From Bacteroidota bacterium (lineage in GTDB: Bacteria; Bacteroidota; Bacteroidia; B-17B0; Aurantibacillaceae): a stretch of 55,105 bases of DNA. The position numbers were made by a program, and so were the translations under genes. This document shows, piece by piece, positions 8,896 to 16,527 of the stretch. The notes beneath the pieces are model-generated. The model worked only from the letters and a program-made list of their open reading frames with translations, was not told where the DNA came from and did not search any database. Every line of letters begins with the position of its first letter. Within the stretch, counting starts at the first letter, position 1. The stretch is from positions 1-55,105 of the forward strand of contig JAFDYI010000021.1 of NCBI GenBank assembly GCA_018267475.1, given 5' to 3'.

Positions 8896-9846
8896 ATGAA
8901 CACACTTACTCAAACTCATTTTTCGCTTCCTCATCAAACCGCTTTTTACAAAGGCAAAGTACGCGATGTGTACACCATTAAAAATCAATATTTGGTAATG
9001 GTAGCCTCCGACCGCATTTCGGCTTTTGATGTGGTATTGCCTAAAGGCATTCCCTATAAGGGGCAGGTACTCAATCAGGTAGCGGTACATTTTTTAAAAG
9101 CCACTCAGGATATTGTGCCTAACTGGCTTATGGCCAGTCCGGATCCGGTGGTTTCGGTAGGAAAAATGTGTTACGCTTTTAAAGTGGAAATGGTTATACG
9201 AGGTTATTTGGCCGGCCATGCTGCGCGAACCTACCAAAGCGGCTTGAGGCATCTATGCGGAGTAAGCCTGCCTGAAGGTTTAAAAGAAAACGATAAATTG
9301 CCGAAACCCATCATAACCCCTACCACCAAAGCATCAGAGGGGCACGACATGGATATTTCTCGGGAAGAAATTTTAAAACAAGGCATTGTAAGCCAAGAAC
9401 ATTACGAACAATTAGAAGCCTATACCCAGGCTTTGTATCAACGCGGCAGCGAAATGGCCGCTAAGCAAGGTTTGATTTTAGTGGACACTAAATACGAGTT
9501 TGGTTTAGGAAATGATGGGCGCATTTACCTGATAGATGAAATACATACGCCCGACTCATCGCGTTATTTCTATGCCGAAGGCTATGCAGAAAGACAACAA
9601 AAAGGCGAGGCTCAAAAACAGCTAAGCAAAGAATTTGTACGTCAATGGCTTATTGCTAATGGGTTTCAAGGAAAAGAAGGCCAGAATATACCCGAAATGA
9701 ATGAAGATTGGATTCGTGAAATTTCAGAACGCTATATAGAGTTATACGAAAAAATAACCGGAGAAACTTTTGTGAAACACCCTACGGAGCACCTTTTACA
9801 ACGCGTAGAAACCAATATTAACCATTATTTACAAACATTAAGCTAA
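8896..9846 (+). CDS. purC: SAICAR synthetase (phosphoribosylaminoimidazole-succinocarboxamide synthase)
   Basis: A 316-residue enzyme that condenses CAIR with aspartate using ATP in de novo purine synthesis. It belongs to the longer, eukaryote-like form. Visible blocks are [60 protein letters not shown] and [11 protein letters not shown] followed by [14 protein letters not shown]. The start at 8896 is the only ATG before the conserved block and lies 4 nt after the promoter box. It stands alone between the aro operon and a small orphan gene. Confidence 0.95.
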   Translation: MNTLTQTHFSLPHQTAFYKGKVRDVYTIKNQYLVMVASDRISAFDVVLPKGIPYKGQVLNQVAVHFLKATQDIVPNWLMASPDPVVSVGKMCYAFKVEMVIRGYLAGHAARTYQSGLRHLCGVSLPEGLKENDKLPKPIITPTTKASEGHDMDISREEILKQGIVSQEHYEQLEAYTQALYQRGSEMAAKQGLILVDTKYEFGLGNDGRIYLIDEIHTPDSSRYFYAEGYAERQQKGEAQKQLSKEFVRQWLIANGFQGKEGQNIPEMNEDWIREISERYIELYEKITGETFVKHPTEHLLQRVETNINHYLQTLS

Positions 9847-9853
9847 AACATTT

Positions 9854-9883
9854 TTGCTAAAACCGATGCTATTTGTATTTTCG
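9854..9883 (+). promoter_or_regulatory. TTG-N19-TATTTTCG promoter of the small acidic orphan
   Basis: TTG at 9854-9856, a 19-nt spacer, then TATTTTCG at 9876-9883, one base from the TAnnTTTG consensus. The ATG of the orphan is at 9906. Confidence 0.45.
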
Positions 9884-9905
9884 CATCGCAAATAAAGAAC
9901 TTAAT

Positions 9906-10262
9906 ATGGCACAAATACACATTACCGGAATAGATTACGTAGAACTAAATCAAGAACAAGTGGAGTTTAGCTACAAACCTGATGTACCAAAATTAAAATT
10001 GGTAGGAACCATTTATGAAGCTAGCGAAGAAAGCGAAGACGACGATATACAAAGTGTGGTTTTTTTAACTCAAAACCAACTTAACAAAGTGTTGTCTGAT
10101 AAAGAAGTGGAGTTAAAATCGGTAGATGACGGAAAATGGCAAATACAAAAACCATTAAGTCGCGAGCAAATACGCAAAATAGGATTAGTATCTCTGGAGA
10201 GCGAATACTTAGGCGATCTTGGCGAATACAAATGCTTTGAAGTTACGAACGTAACTTTTTAA
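9906..10262 (+). CDS. Small acidic protein of unknown function
   Basis: A 118-residue cytoplasmic protein that I do not recognise. It has no signal peptide, membrane segment or cysteine-rich motif; the single cysteine is near the C-terminus. The middle is strongly acidic (EASEESEDDDIQ). The rest alternates short hydrophobic and charged stretches, as in a small beta-rich domain. The ATG at 9906 is preferred over the upstream frame from 9873 because the promoter box overlaps that extension. It lies 31 bp before the TPR kinase on the same strand, so a shared transcript is possible. Confidence 0.7.
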   Translation: MAQIHITGIDYVELNQEQVEFSYKPDVPKLKLVGTIYEASEESEDDDIQSVVFLTQNQLNKVLSDKEVELKSVDDGKWQIQKPLSREQIRKIGLVSLESEYLGDLGEYKCFEVTNVTF

Positions 10263-10293
10263 AAATTACTTTTTTAAACCTTTGTTGTATTTT

Positions 10294-12108
10294 GTGCTAA
10301 AGAATTTGGGTTGGTATTTCCTTTTTTTCTTTCTTTTTAGTATCCATGTTAATTTAATGGCTGCTCAAGGCAGCGAGGTTAAGAGTTCGCTTCATGAAAC
10401 AACATTGCCTATACAGGATAGGATTAAAAACGCCAAATATACGGTTGAAAAAAAATGCGAGGTAGGCGAATATACCCAGGCAAAAAAAATAATAGAATCC
10501 TTAAAAACAGAAGGGGAAGCTACCCACAACAAAGAGCTTGTTTTTATTTCTTATGATTTATTAGGCGATGTAGCTAAGTGTCAAAAAAATTATTCGCAGG
10601 CATTACAGCATTATATAAGGGCTTCAGACTCGTTAGCGGCAAACCATTTCTGGAGAAACTTGTGTAACACCTATATTGATTTATTGGAATTATACCGAAT
10701 ACTTATTAATAGACCCGAGGCACTTAAATACGGGCAAAAAGCACAACGAATTTATCATACATATCAACTTAACGATTCTTTAGTTTTAGCAAGAATATAT
10801 CATCGTATAGCTGCTGTCGATAATGAGTACGGCCCTGCTTCTAGAGCCGACTCTTCTATTGTATATTCGCGCAAAGCACTTTCTATCAGTCGGGCATTAA
10901 ATAATGCTTCGCTTATGGCTATTTCGTATAATGAGTTAGGGTATAGTTTTCATCATAAAAAAATAATAGATAGTGCTGAAATGTATTATCAAAAAGCAGA
11001 AAATATTTGGATAAAAATACACTCAAGCTACGCGATTAATGCGATGCACAATAAGGCAGCTTTATATGCTGAGTTTAATTTTAAAACCAATCAAATAATA
11101 CCGCTATATCTATCCATTGTAAAATTGGTAAAGGATAATAAGTACGATTACAACTTAAATAATGTATATTTTAGTTTAAGCGATTTATATGAGAAAAAAA
11201 GAGATTTTAAAAAAGCGCTTTTTTATATGGAACGATATCATGAAGAAGACGTTTTATATGTGAAAAAAATATGGAAATCTGAAATAAATGAAATTGATGA
11301 AAAATACCATAATGAAAAATTGCAACAAGAAATAAAAAACGATGAAGCTCAATTAAAGCTATCCACATTAACCATTAAACAGCAGCAAAGCGAGAATAGA
11401 CAGGCTTTTATGGCGTTGTTTGCTACCATACTTTTTTTAGCACTTTTATTTGCATTGGTATATTTAATATGGAAGCAAAACAAATTATTAAAGCAAAAAA
11501 ACAAAGAAAAAGACGTGCTTATACAGGAAATTCATCACCGCGTAAAAAATAACTTGCAATTTGTAAGCTCACTTATCAGTCTTCAAATACACGCTTCTCA
11601 AAGCCAGCATGATATTCATTTGTTAAACGATATGTTTAAACGAATTAAAGCCATGTCGCTGGTACATGGAATGTTGTATAAAAATAATGTGGAAACAAAT
11701 GTGGATATGAAAATATATTTAACGGAACTGATTACGTTAATTGATGAGCTAATAAATACAAAAAAAATACCGATTGAGTTTAGCTTAAACATAGATAGCA
11801 TTATGTTGGATTCTCAAAAAAGCATTGCCTTAGGTATTATGGTTTCAGAATTAGTTTCTAACTCCATTAAATATGCTTTTAGTCCCCATGCCGAAGCCGT
11901 AATTGGAATTAACTTGCATCAAAAAGAAAAACATTGTTTTTTTACTTATTACGATAACGGGGGGGGAATGCACGATGCCCATATTGACTCTAAAGGATTG
12001 GGTATGAGGTTAATAAAAATTTTTTCAAAACAATTAAAGGGAGATGGTAGATTTGAAAATAAACAAGGTTTGCATTTCCGTTTAGTTTTTAATACAGATA
12101 AAGTATGA
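10294..12108 (+). CDS. TPR-containing sensor histidine kinase (HisKA_2 type)
   Basis: A ~604-residue membrane kinase. An N-terminal signal sequence is followed by tetratricopeptide repeats (about residues 50-310) that would face the periplasm. A short coiled coil comes next, then one membrane segment at ~372-393. The kinase core has the HisKA_2 box QEIHHRVKNNLQFV (phosphoacceptor histidine at 414 or 415), the N box LVSNSIKYAF and the ATP lid GLGMRLIKIF. This architecture is common in Bacteroidota kinases paired with LytTR regulators. The start is uncertain: GTG at 10294 or TTG at 10282. Its last 4 bases overlap the response regulator gene. Confidence 0.88.
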   Translation: MLKNLGWYFLFFFLFSIHVNLMAAQGSEVKSSLHETTLPIQDRIKNAKYTVEKKCEVGEYTQAKKIIESLKTEGEATHNKELVFISYDLLGDVAKCQKNYSQALQHYIRASDSLAANHFWRNLCNTYIDLLELYRILINRPEALKYGQKAQRIYHTYQLNDSLVLARIYHRIAAVDNEYGPASRADSSIVYSRKALSISRALNNASLMAISYNELGYSFHHKKIIDSAEMYYQKAENIWIKIHSSYAINAMHNKAALYAEFNFKTNQIIPLYLSIVKLVKDNKYDYNLNNVYFSLSDLYEKKRDFKKALFYMERYHEEDVLYVKKIWKSEINEIDEKYHNEKLQQEIKNDEAQLKLSTLTIKQQQSENRQAFMALFATILFLALLFALVYLIWKQNKLLKQKNKEKDVLIQEIHHRVKNNLQFVSSLISLQIHASQSQHDIHLLNDMFKRIKAMSLVHGMLYKNNVETNVDMKIYLTELITLIDELINTKKIPIEFSLNIDSIMLDSQKSIALGIMVSELVSNSIKYAFSPHAEAVIGINLHQKEKHCFFTYYDNGGGMHDAHIDSKGLGMRLIKIFSKQLKGDGRFENKQGLHFRLVFNTDKV

Positions 12109-12785
12109 GCCCAAAAATTTTAATTATAGACGACGAGGTTTTAATAGCAGAAGATATAAAAGATATGTTAAATGCGTTGAAGTATAAAAATATTTTTTTG
12201 TCGCACACCAAAGAAGATGCTATAAATAAAATAAATACTTGGAAGCCCGATGTGGTATTATTGGATATACGTATGGAGCAGGAAAAAGACGGAATTGAAA
12301 TCGGTACGTTTTTATTGCGACATCATTTGATGCCTTTCATATATATAACGGCACATTCTGATATTTCAATGATTCAGGACATCGTAAAAACAAAGCCTTT
12401 TGCTTATCTCACTAAACCTATCAATAAGAACCAATTACTTACAAATATCAGTTTGGCTCTCGCTTATTCTCAGCAAAAAAAAATTACCGTAAAAGATGGG
12501 TACAACTATCTTGTTATTCAACATGAAGATATTTTGTACATACAAGCAGAATCTGTTTATCTTACTGTTGTTACTAAACAAAAACGCCATATACTTAGAA
12601 AATCACTTAAAGCCATTTCGGAAGAATTGAACGATGCTGCCTTTATTCGCACTCATAAAAGTTTTATTGTAAACAGCAAACACATTACTAATTACACTTC
12701 TACAGAGGTTAATTTATTGAACACCTATAATATCCCTATTTCGCGAACCTATTACGATTTTTTTAAAAGAGAAATAACAAAGTAA
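12105..12785 (+). CDS. LytTR-family response regulator
   Basis: A 226-residue two-domain regulator. The receiver domain (~1-118) has IIDDEVLIAEDI, phosphoacceptor D54 in VVLLDIRM, a conserved threonine in YITAHS and lysine in YLTKP. The C-terminal LytTR DNA-binding domain (~125-226) has ILYIQAESVYLTVVT, LRKSLKAISEEL and FIRTHKSFIVN. The ATGA overlap with the upstream kinase gene indicates translational coupling and a cognate pair. The nearest downstream gene is a T9SS adhesin with its own promoter, so it is a possible target; that is an inference only. Confidence 0.93.
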   Translation: MSPKILIIDDEVLIAEDIKDMLNALKYKNIFLSHTKEDAINKINTWKPDVVLLDIRMEQEKDGIEIGTFLLRHHLMPFIYITAHSDISMIQDIVKTKPFAYLTKPINKNQLLTNISLALAYSQQKKITVKDGYNYLVIQHEDILYIQAESVYLTVVTKQKRHILRKSLKAISEELNDAAFIRTHKSFIVNSKHITNYTSTEVNLLNTYNIPISRTYYDFFKREITK

Positions 12786-12914
12786 CCGCTTCCTTGTTTT
12801 TAAACAAAAATATCCGTTTGTTTTATCCGGTATAGTTCCTCTCTTTTTTTATCGCCTTATATACAAAGTCCTGCATTTGGCAACATTTTTTAAAAAGGAT
12901 ATAGAGGTCCATTT

Positions 12915-12922
12915 TACTTTTG
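12915..12922 (+). promoter_or_regulatory. -7 box TACTTTTG of the LamG adhesin
   Basis: An exact TAnnTTTG match 19 nt before the ATG at 12942. The 156-bp intergenic region upstream contains a short TTGTTT/AAACAA inverted repeat at about 12796-12809 and two ATCCG copies, which could bind a regulator. Confidence 0.5.
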
Positions 12923-12941
12923 CCGCATAAACAAAAAAAAT

Positions 12942-15479
12942 ATGAAGAAAATTTTATTGACAGCTTTAGCATTTACTTGTTTAAGCTCGATGGCTCAGAC
13001 GAAAGCCGCCCTTAACTTTAACGGAACTAATAATTATGTGCCCACGGTTAGCACGGGTACACTTAGTTTTACTGAAAGCGACAATTACACGCTTGAAGCT
13101 TGGATAAACCCTAGTGGATTTAATGGTCTTGCAGGAATAATCAGTAAATATCAAAACTGGGGATCTAATGGCTATACCCTTAGATTATCGGGTACAGCCC
13201 CTTATACCGGGATAAATTTTGACGGGTATCAAACTGCTCCTGGGGTACTTACTGCAGGTACCTGGTATCATATTGCGGCAGTAAATAATGGAGGTACGAG
13301 AACATTGTACGTTAATGGGGTGTTAGTATCATTATCTAATATAGGACACGTTGCGGTGCAAGCCAATAGCGATTCTCTTATGCTGGGGGTAGATTATAAA
13401 ACTAGTGGCCGTTATTTTAAGGGAACAATAGATGAGGTTCGCATTTGGAATGTTGCTCGTTCACAAAGCCAAGTACAGACCGATATGTGTTCCACGACAT
13501 CAAGTGTTCCGGGCCTACTGGTTTATTATAATTTTAATAACGGAATTCCTAACGGGAATAATACTTCTATTACAAATGTACCTGATGTAACGGGCAATGG
13601 ATATAATGGTACATTAGTTCATTTTGCATTAACGGGAACGACTTCTAATTTTGTCAACGATGTTCTACCTGTTGCTATCAATCCTGCATCAGTAACAATA
13701 ATTTCCGCCGAATCGACTACTTTAACGGCAAGTGGAGCTAGTTCTTATACATGGAGCACCTTAGCCACTACAAATTCTATTGTTGTAGCGCCAATGATGA
13801 CTACCGTATATACGGTAACAGGCACTAATGCTCAAGGGTGCACGGCAACAGCAACAAGCACCTTGGCAGTAAATGGGGCTGCCTTAAATTTTAACGGAAG
13901 CGCTAATTATATTAACGCTACTAATGCTACTGTATTTAGCTTTACTGAAACAGGGCATTACACGCTTGAGGCTTGGATAAATCCTAGTGGATTTAATGGT
14001 CTTGCGGGAATAATCAGTAAATACCAAAGTTTTGGAACCAATGGTTATACTCTTAGATTATCGGGTACAGCCCCTTATACCGGGATAAATTTTGACGGGT
14101 ATCAAACTGCTCCTGGGGTACTTACTGCAGGTACCTGGTATCATATTGCGGCAGTAAATAATGGAGGTACGAGAACATTATATGTTAATGGAATGGCGGT
14201 ATCTTTAACGAATGCTGGACACGTATCCGTACAAGCTAACAACGATGTTTTAACATTAGGGGTGGATTATCTATCTTCCGGTCGTTATTTTAATGGTACT
14301 ATAGATGAAGTACGTATTTGGAATCGCGCCCTGTGTGCTACCGAAATACAAAACAGCATGAATGCAGAGTTAAGAATGCCCCAAACAGGTTTAGTAGCTT
14401 ATTACCCATTTAATGAAGGCTTGGCAGGAATTAGTAATACAACTGTTACCGTTGCAGCCGATTCATCGGGAAATGGGTATAATGGTTCGCTAACCAATTT
14501 TACTTTAAACGGCACTACCAGCAACTGGGTAGCCCCCGGTGCCGTAACTACCGGCAGCTACGCTCCTGCTTATGTAGCTCCTACTATTGTTGTAAGCGGT
14601 AATACAAGTTTTTGTGTAGGGGGTACAACTACCCTAACAGCCGGTAATAACGTAAATACTTACACTTGGACGCCTGCTGCCAGCACAGCTTCTATAACGG
14701 TAAGTCCTACAGTTACCACTTCCTATTCGGTAGTAGGTACTACCAGCGTAGGTTGTGTGTCTAAAGTGACGGTTACAACAGTTACTGTAAATGCCTTACC
14801 CAATGTAACCGCCATGGCTACTTCTACCGCAATCTGTACAGGCAATAGCGATAGCTTACGAGCTACAGGTGCTGTAAGTTACGCATGGAATACATCTGCT
14901 ACTAGCGCCAATATAAGCGTTAGCCCTACCGCAGCCACTTCTTACACCGTAACGGGCACCGATGCTAATGGTTGTGTAAACACCGCTACAGTAGCGGTAA
15001 ATGTAAATGCTTTGCCTACGCTTTCATTAACGGCCTCATCGCCCAGCGTATGTGTAAACGGCACCCCTATCACTTTAACCGGAAGCCCCGCAGGAGGCGT
15101 ATATAGCGGTACTCATGTAAGCGGCAACACCTTTACCCCCACTGCAGCTACCGGTACTTTTAATGTAGTGTATAGCTATACCAATAGCACCACTTCTTGT
15201 TCTAATAAAGACAGCGTGGCTTTAGTAGTAGATGCTTGCACCGGCATAGCCCGTTATGCACAAAACAATTTATCTGTTTACCCCAACCCGGCCAGCAACC
15301 AAGTAACGGTACAAGCCAGTAGCGAGTTAGGAACGGTTACGGTTTACAACGCTATTGGACAAGTAGTAGAAGTGCTGCAAGTAAAAGACACCCAAACTCA
15401 ATTAAACGTAAGTGCTTATGCTTCGGGCATTTATACCATATTAACCCAAGGTACTTATATCAAGTTTATTAAGGATTAA
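12942..15479 (+). CDS. Two-LamG surface adhesin with type-A T9SS sorting domain
   Basis: An 845-residue secreted protein. A signal peptide (MKKILLTALAF..SMAQ) precedes a LamG/concanavalin-like domain (~25-230), an Ig-like segment (~245-310) and a second LamG domain (~311-520). Several Ig-like repeats follow, rich in Ser, Thr and Val (~545-760). The last ~75 residues (LSVYPNPASNQVTV .. YASGIYTI) form the type-A T9SS C-terminal sorting domain. LamG domains usually bind glycans or proteins, so adhesion or polysaccharide binding is inferred. The two LamG copies share a 128-bp identical DNA stretch, a sign of recent duplication or gene conversion. A terminator follows. Confidence 0.9.
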   Translation: MKKILLTALAFTCLSSMAQTKAALNFNGTNNYVPTVSTGTLSFTESDNYTLEAWINPSGFNGLAGIISKYQNWGSNGYTLRLSGTAPYTGINFDGYQTAPGVLTAGTWYHIAAVNNGGTRTLYVNGVLVSLSNIGHVAVQANSDSLMLGVDYKTSGRYFKGTIDEVRIWNVARSQSQVQTDMCSTTSSVPGLLVYYNFNNGIPNGNNTSITNVPDVTGNGYNGTLVHFALTGTTSNFVNDVLPVAINPASVTIISAESTTLTASGASSYTWSTLATTNSIVVAPMMTTVYTVTGTNAQGCTATATSTLAVNGAALNFNGSANYINATNATVFSFTETGHYTLEAWINPSGFNGLAGIISKYQSFGTNGYTLRLSGTAPYTGINFDGYQTAPGVLTAGTWYHIAAVNNGGTRTLYVNGMAVSLTNAGHVSVQANNDVLTLGVDYLSSGRYFNGTIDEVRIWNRALCATEIQNSMNAELRMPQTGLVAYYPFNEGLAGISNTTVTVAADSSGNGYNGSLTNFTLNGTTSNWVAPGAVTTGSYAPAYVAPTIVVSGNTSFCVGGTTTLTAGNNVNTYTWTPAASTASITVSPTVTTSYSVVGTTSVGCVSKVTVTTVTVNALPNVTAMATSTAICTGNSDSLRATGAVSYAWNTSATSANISVSPTAATSYTVTGTDANGCVNTATVAVNVNALPTLSLTASSPSVCVNGTPITLTGSPAGGVYSGTHVSGNTFTPTAATGTFNVVYSYTNSTTSCSNKDSVALVVDACTGIARYAQNNLSVYPNPASNQVTVQASSELGTVTVYNAIGQVVEVLQVKDTQTQLNVSAYASGIYTILTQGTYIKFIKD
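13179..13306 (+). repeat. LamG internal repeat, copy 1 (128 bp identical)
   Basis: This stretch is base-for-base identical to 14052-14179. Flanking DNA of the two LamG domains is similar but has many synonymous changes. Confidence 0.9.
14052..14179 (+). repeat. LamG internal repeat, copy 2 (128 bp identical)
   Basis: Second copy of the 128-bp identical segment, 873 bp downstream of copy 1 and in the same reading frame. Confidence 0.9.
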
Positions 15480-15500
15480 ACATGCTCTGTTTATTAGTTG

Positions 15501-15532
15501 CAAAGAAGCCCCTGCACGCAGGGGCTTCTTTG
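15501..15532. terminator. Strong bidirectional terminator
   Basis: A perfect 14-bp stem, CAAAGAAGCCCCTG pairing with CAGGGGCTTCTTTG, around a 4-base loop, with T-rich DNA on the plus side. It lies 21 bp after the adhesin stop and 27 bp from the end of the convergent ssb gene, so it can serve both. Confidence 0.9.
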
Positions 15533-15559
15533 TTTTGTAAAGGATAGAAAAGAGCACTT

Positions 15560-15889
15560 TTATTGCTTGCTTCCCAACAGCAGCATATCGCTTAACTGTA
15601 TTTCGGTACTATAGCGTTTCACGCCTTCTTTATCCACATAGTTGTTGTTTATCAACTTGCCTTCTACCGCTATTTCGCTGCCTTTTTGGGCGTACTTGCA
15701 TATTCTTTCGGCTAATGCGCCCCAGGCTATAACGTTGTGCCAGGTAGTGTCGGTTACTTTTTCTCCTTTTTTGTTTTTGTAGCTTTCATTAGTAGCCAGC
15801 GATAGGCGCACTAGTTTTTTGTCGCCCTCAAAGGTTTTAAGCTCAGGGCTGTTGCCTACATGTCCGATTAATGTTACTTTGTTTTTCAT
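15560..15889 (-). CDS. ssb: Single-stranded DNA-binding protein, short form
   Basis: A 109-residue OB-fold SSB. It has the family start KNKVTLIGHVGNSPELK, the VRLSLATNES strand, DTTWHNVIAWG and the KGSEIAVEGKL block. It ends right after the OB fold (LLLGSKQ). The flexible linker and acidic tail that recruit replication partners are missing. In this phylum the main SSB normally has that tail, so this is probably an accessory copy. It is divergent from a zinc-ribbon gene and near a restriction-modification system. Confidence 0.92.
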   Translation of the reverse strand: MKNKVTLIGHVGNSPELKTFEGDKKLVRLSLATNESYKNKKGEKVTDTTWHNVIAWGALAERICKYAQKGSEIAVEGKLINNNYVDKEGVKRYSTEIQLSDMLLLGSKQ

Positions 15890-15932
15890 GGTGTTTTGTT
15901 TTTATGGGTTAATAATTAAAAATTTGATGCTG

Positions 15933-15940
15933 CAAAATTA
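15933..15940 (-). promoter_or_regulatory. -7 box TAATTTTG of ssb
   Basis: An exact TAnnTTTG match on the minus strand, leaving a ~40-nt leader before the ATG at 15889, longer than most in this window. Confidence 0.5.
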
Positions 15941-15994
15941 CAGCGCCTTTTCTTGCGTATTCGGTATTTAACCATTTCTATACGAATAAAACTA

Positions 15995-16014
15995 TTTGTA
16001 ACCGTTTGTAACCG
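15995..16014 (+). promoter_or_regulatory. Tandem operator-like repeat TTTGTAACCG x2
   Basis: Two perfect, adjacent copies of TTTGTAACCG (15995-16004 and 16005-16014) in the ssb/zinc-ribbon divergent region. The second copy supplies the TTTG (-33-like) element of the zinc-ribbon promoter. TATTTGTAACC recurs at 16491-16501 in the methyltransferase promoter, so a common regulator is possible. Confidence 0.5.
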
Positions 16015-16024
16015 AATTTTTTTA

Positions 16025-16032
16025 TATCTTTG
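16025..16032 (+). promoter_or_regulatory. -7 box TATCTTTG of the zinc-ribbon gene
   Basis: An exact TAnnTTTG match with 4 nt before the ATG at 16037 and a TTTG element 16 nt upstream. It rules out the longer frame from 15953 and predicts a leaderless mRNA. Confidence 0.65.
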
Positions 16033-16036
16033 TTGT

Positions 16037-16399
16037 ATGATTGAAAAGCGCCTTTGCTTAGATTGCCAAGAGCCGATTAAAGGGCGGGCTGACAAAAAAT
16101 TTTGTTCGGATTTGTGCCGTAATAATTACAACAACAAATTAAATGCCGATAGTACCAATTATGTGCGCAACATCAATAACATCTTACGCCGCAACCGCCG
16201 TATTATGGAAGAACTAAATCCCGTTGATAAAACCAAAGTGCACAAAAGTAAAATGCTTGAAAAAGGTTTTGACTTTACCTACCATACCAGCTTGTACAAA
16301 ACCCAAAAAGGAACCATATATTATTTTTGTTATGAATACGGCTACTTGCCTTTAGAGCATGATTTTTATTTTTTGGTAAAAAGAAATAATGAGAGCTAA
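16037..16399 (+). CDS. Zinc-ribbon protein of unknown function
   Basis: A 120-residue protein whose N-terminus has four cysteines in CLDCQEPIKGRADKKFCSDLC, a treble-clef or zinc-ribbon knuckle like that of DUF2116-type proteins. A basic region follows (NNILRRNRRIMEEL), then a C-terminal aromatic domain (GTIYYFCYEYGYLPLEHDFYFLV). It probably binds zinc and perhaps nucleic acid; the function is unknown. It is divergent from the short ssb. A decayed fragment of a second copy of its C-terminal coding region follows immediately. Confidence 0.8.
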   Translation: MIEKRLCLDCQEPIKGRADKKFCSDLCRNNYNNKLNADSTNYVRNINNILRRNRRIMEELNPVDKTKVHKSKMLEKGFDFTYHTSLYKTQKGTIYYFCYEYGYLPLEHDFYFLVKRNNES

Positions 16400-16401
16400 A
16401 A

Positions 16402-16440
16402 GGAGGAGCTATATACTATTTTTATTATGAATATGCTTAG
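16402..16440 (+). pseudogene. Remnant of a second zinc-ribbon gene (C-terminal piece)
   Basis: In frame +2 relative to the preceding gene, 16402-16440 reads GGAIYYFYYEYA and then a stop. It aligns with GTIYYFCYEYG of the intact protein (DNA 16405-16437 against 16310-16342, about 26 of 33 bases). Several differences are synonymous (TAT/TAC), which suggests the copy diverged as a working gene before truncation. No start or upstream part remains. Confidence 0.6.
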
Positions 16441-16488
16441 ATATTTGTTCTTTTTTCTTTCAGTTGTTGCCAATCTCGTACTAAGTCG

Positions 16489-16496
16489 TATATTTG
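16489..16496 (+). promoter_or_regulatory. -7 box TATATTTG of the methyltransferase
   Basis: An exact TAnnTTTG match 31 nt before the ATG at 16528. It overlaps TATTTGTAACC (16491-16501), also present upstream of the zinc-ribbon gene. A related TTGTAACCA occurs inside the methyltransferase gene at 16715-16723. Confidence 0.5.
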
Positions 16497-16527
16497 TAAC
16501 CATTGTATAAGGTTAAACTACTTGGTT

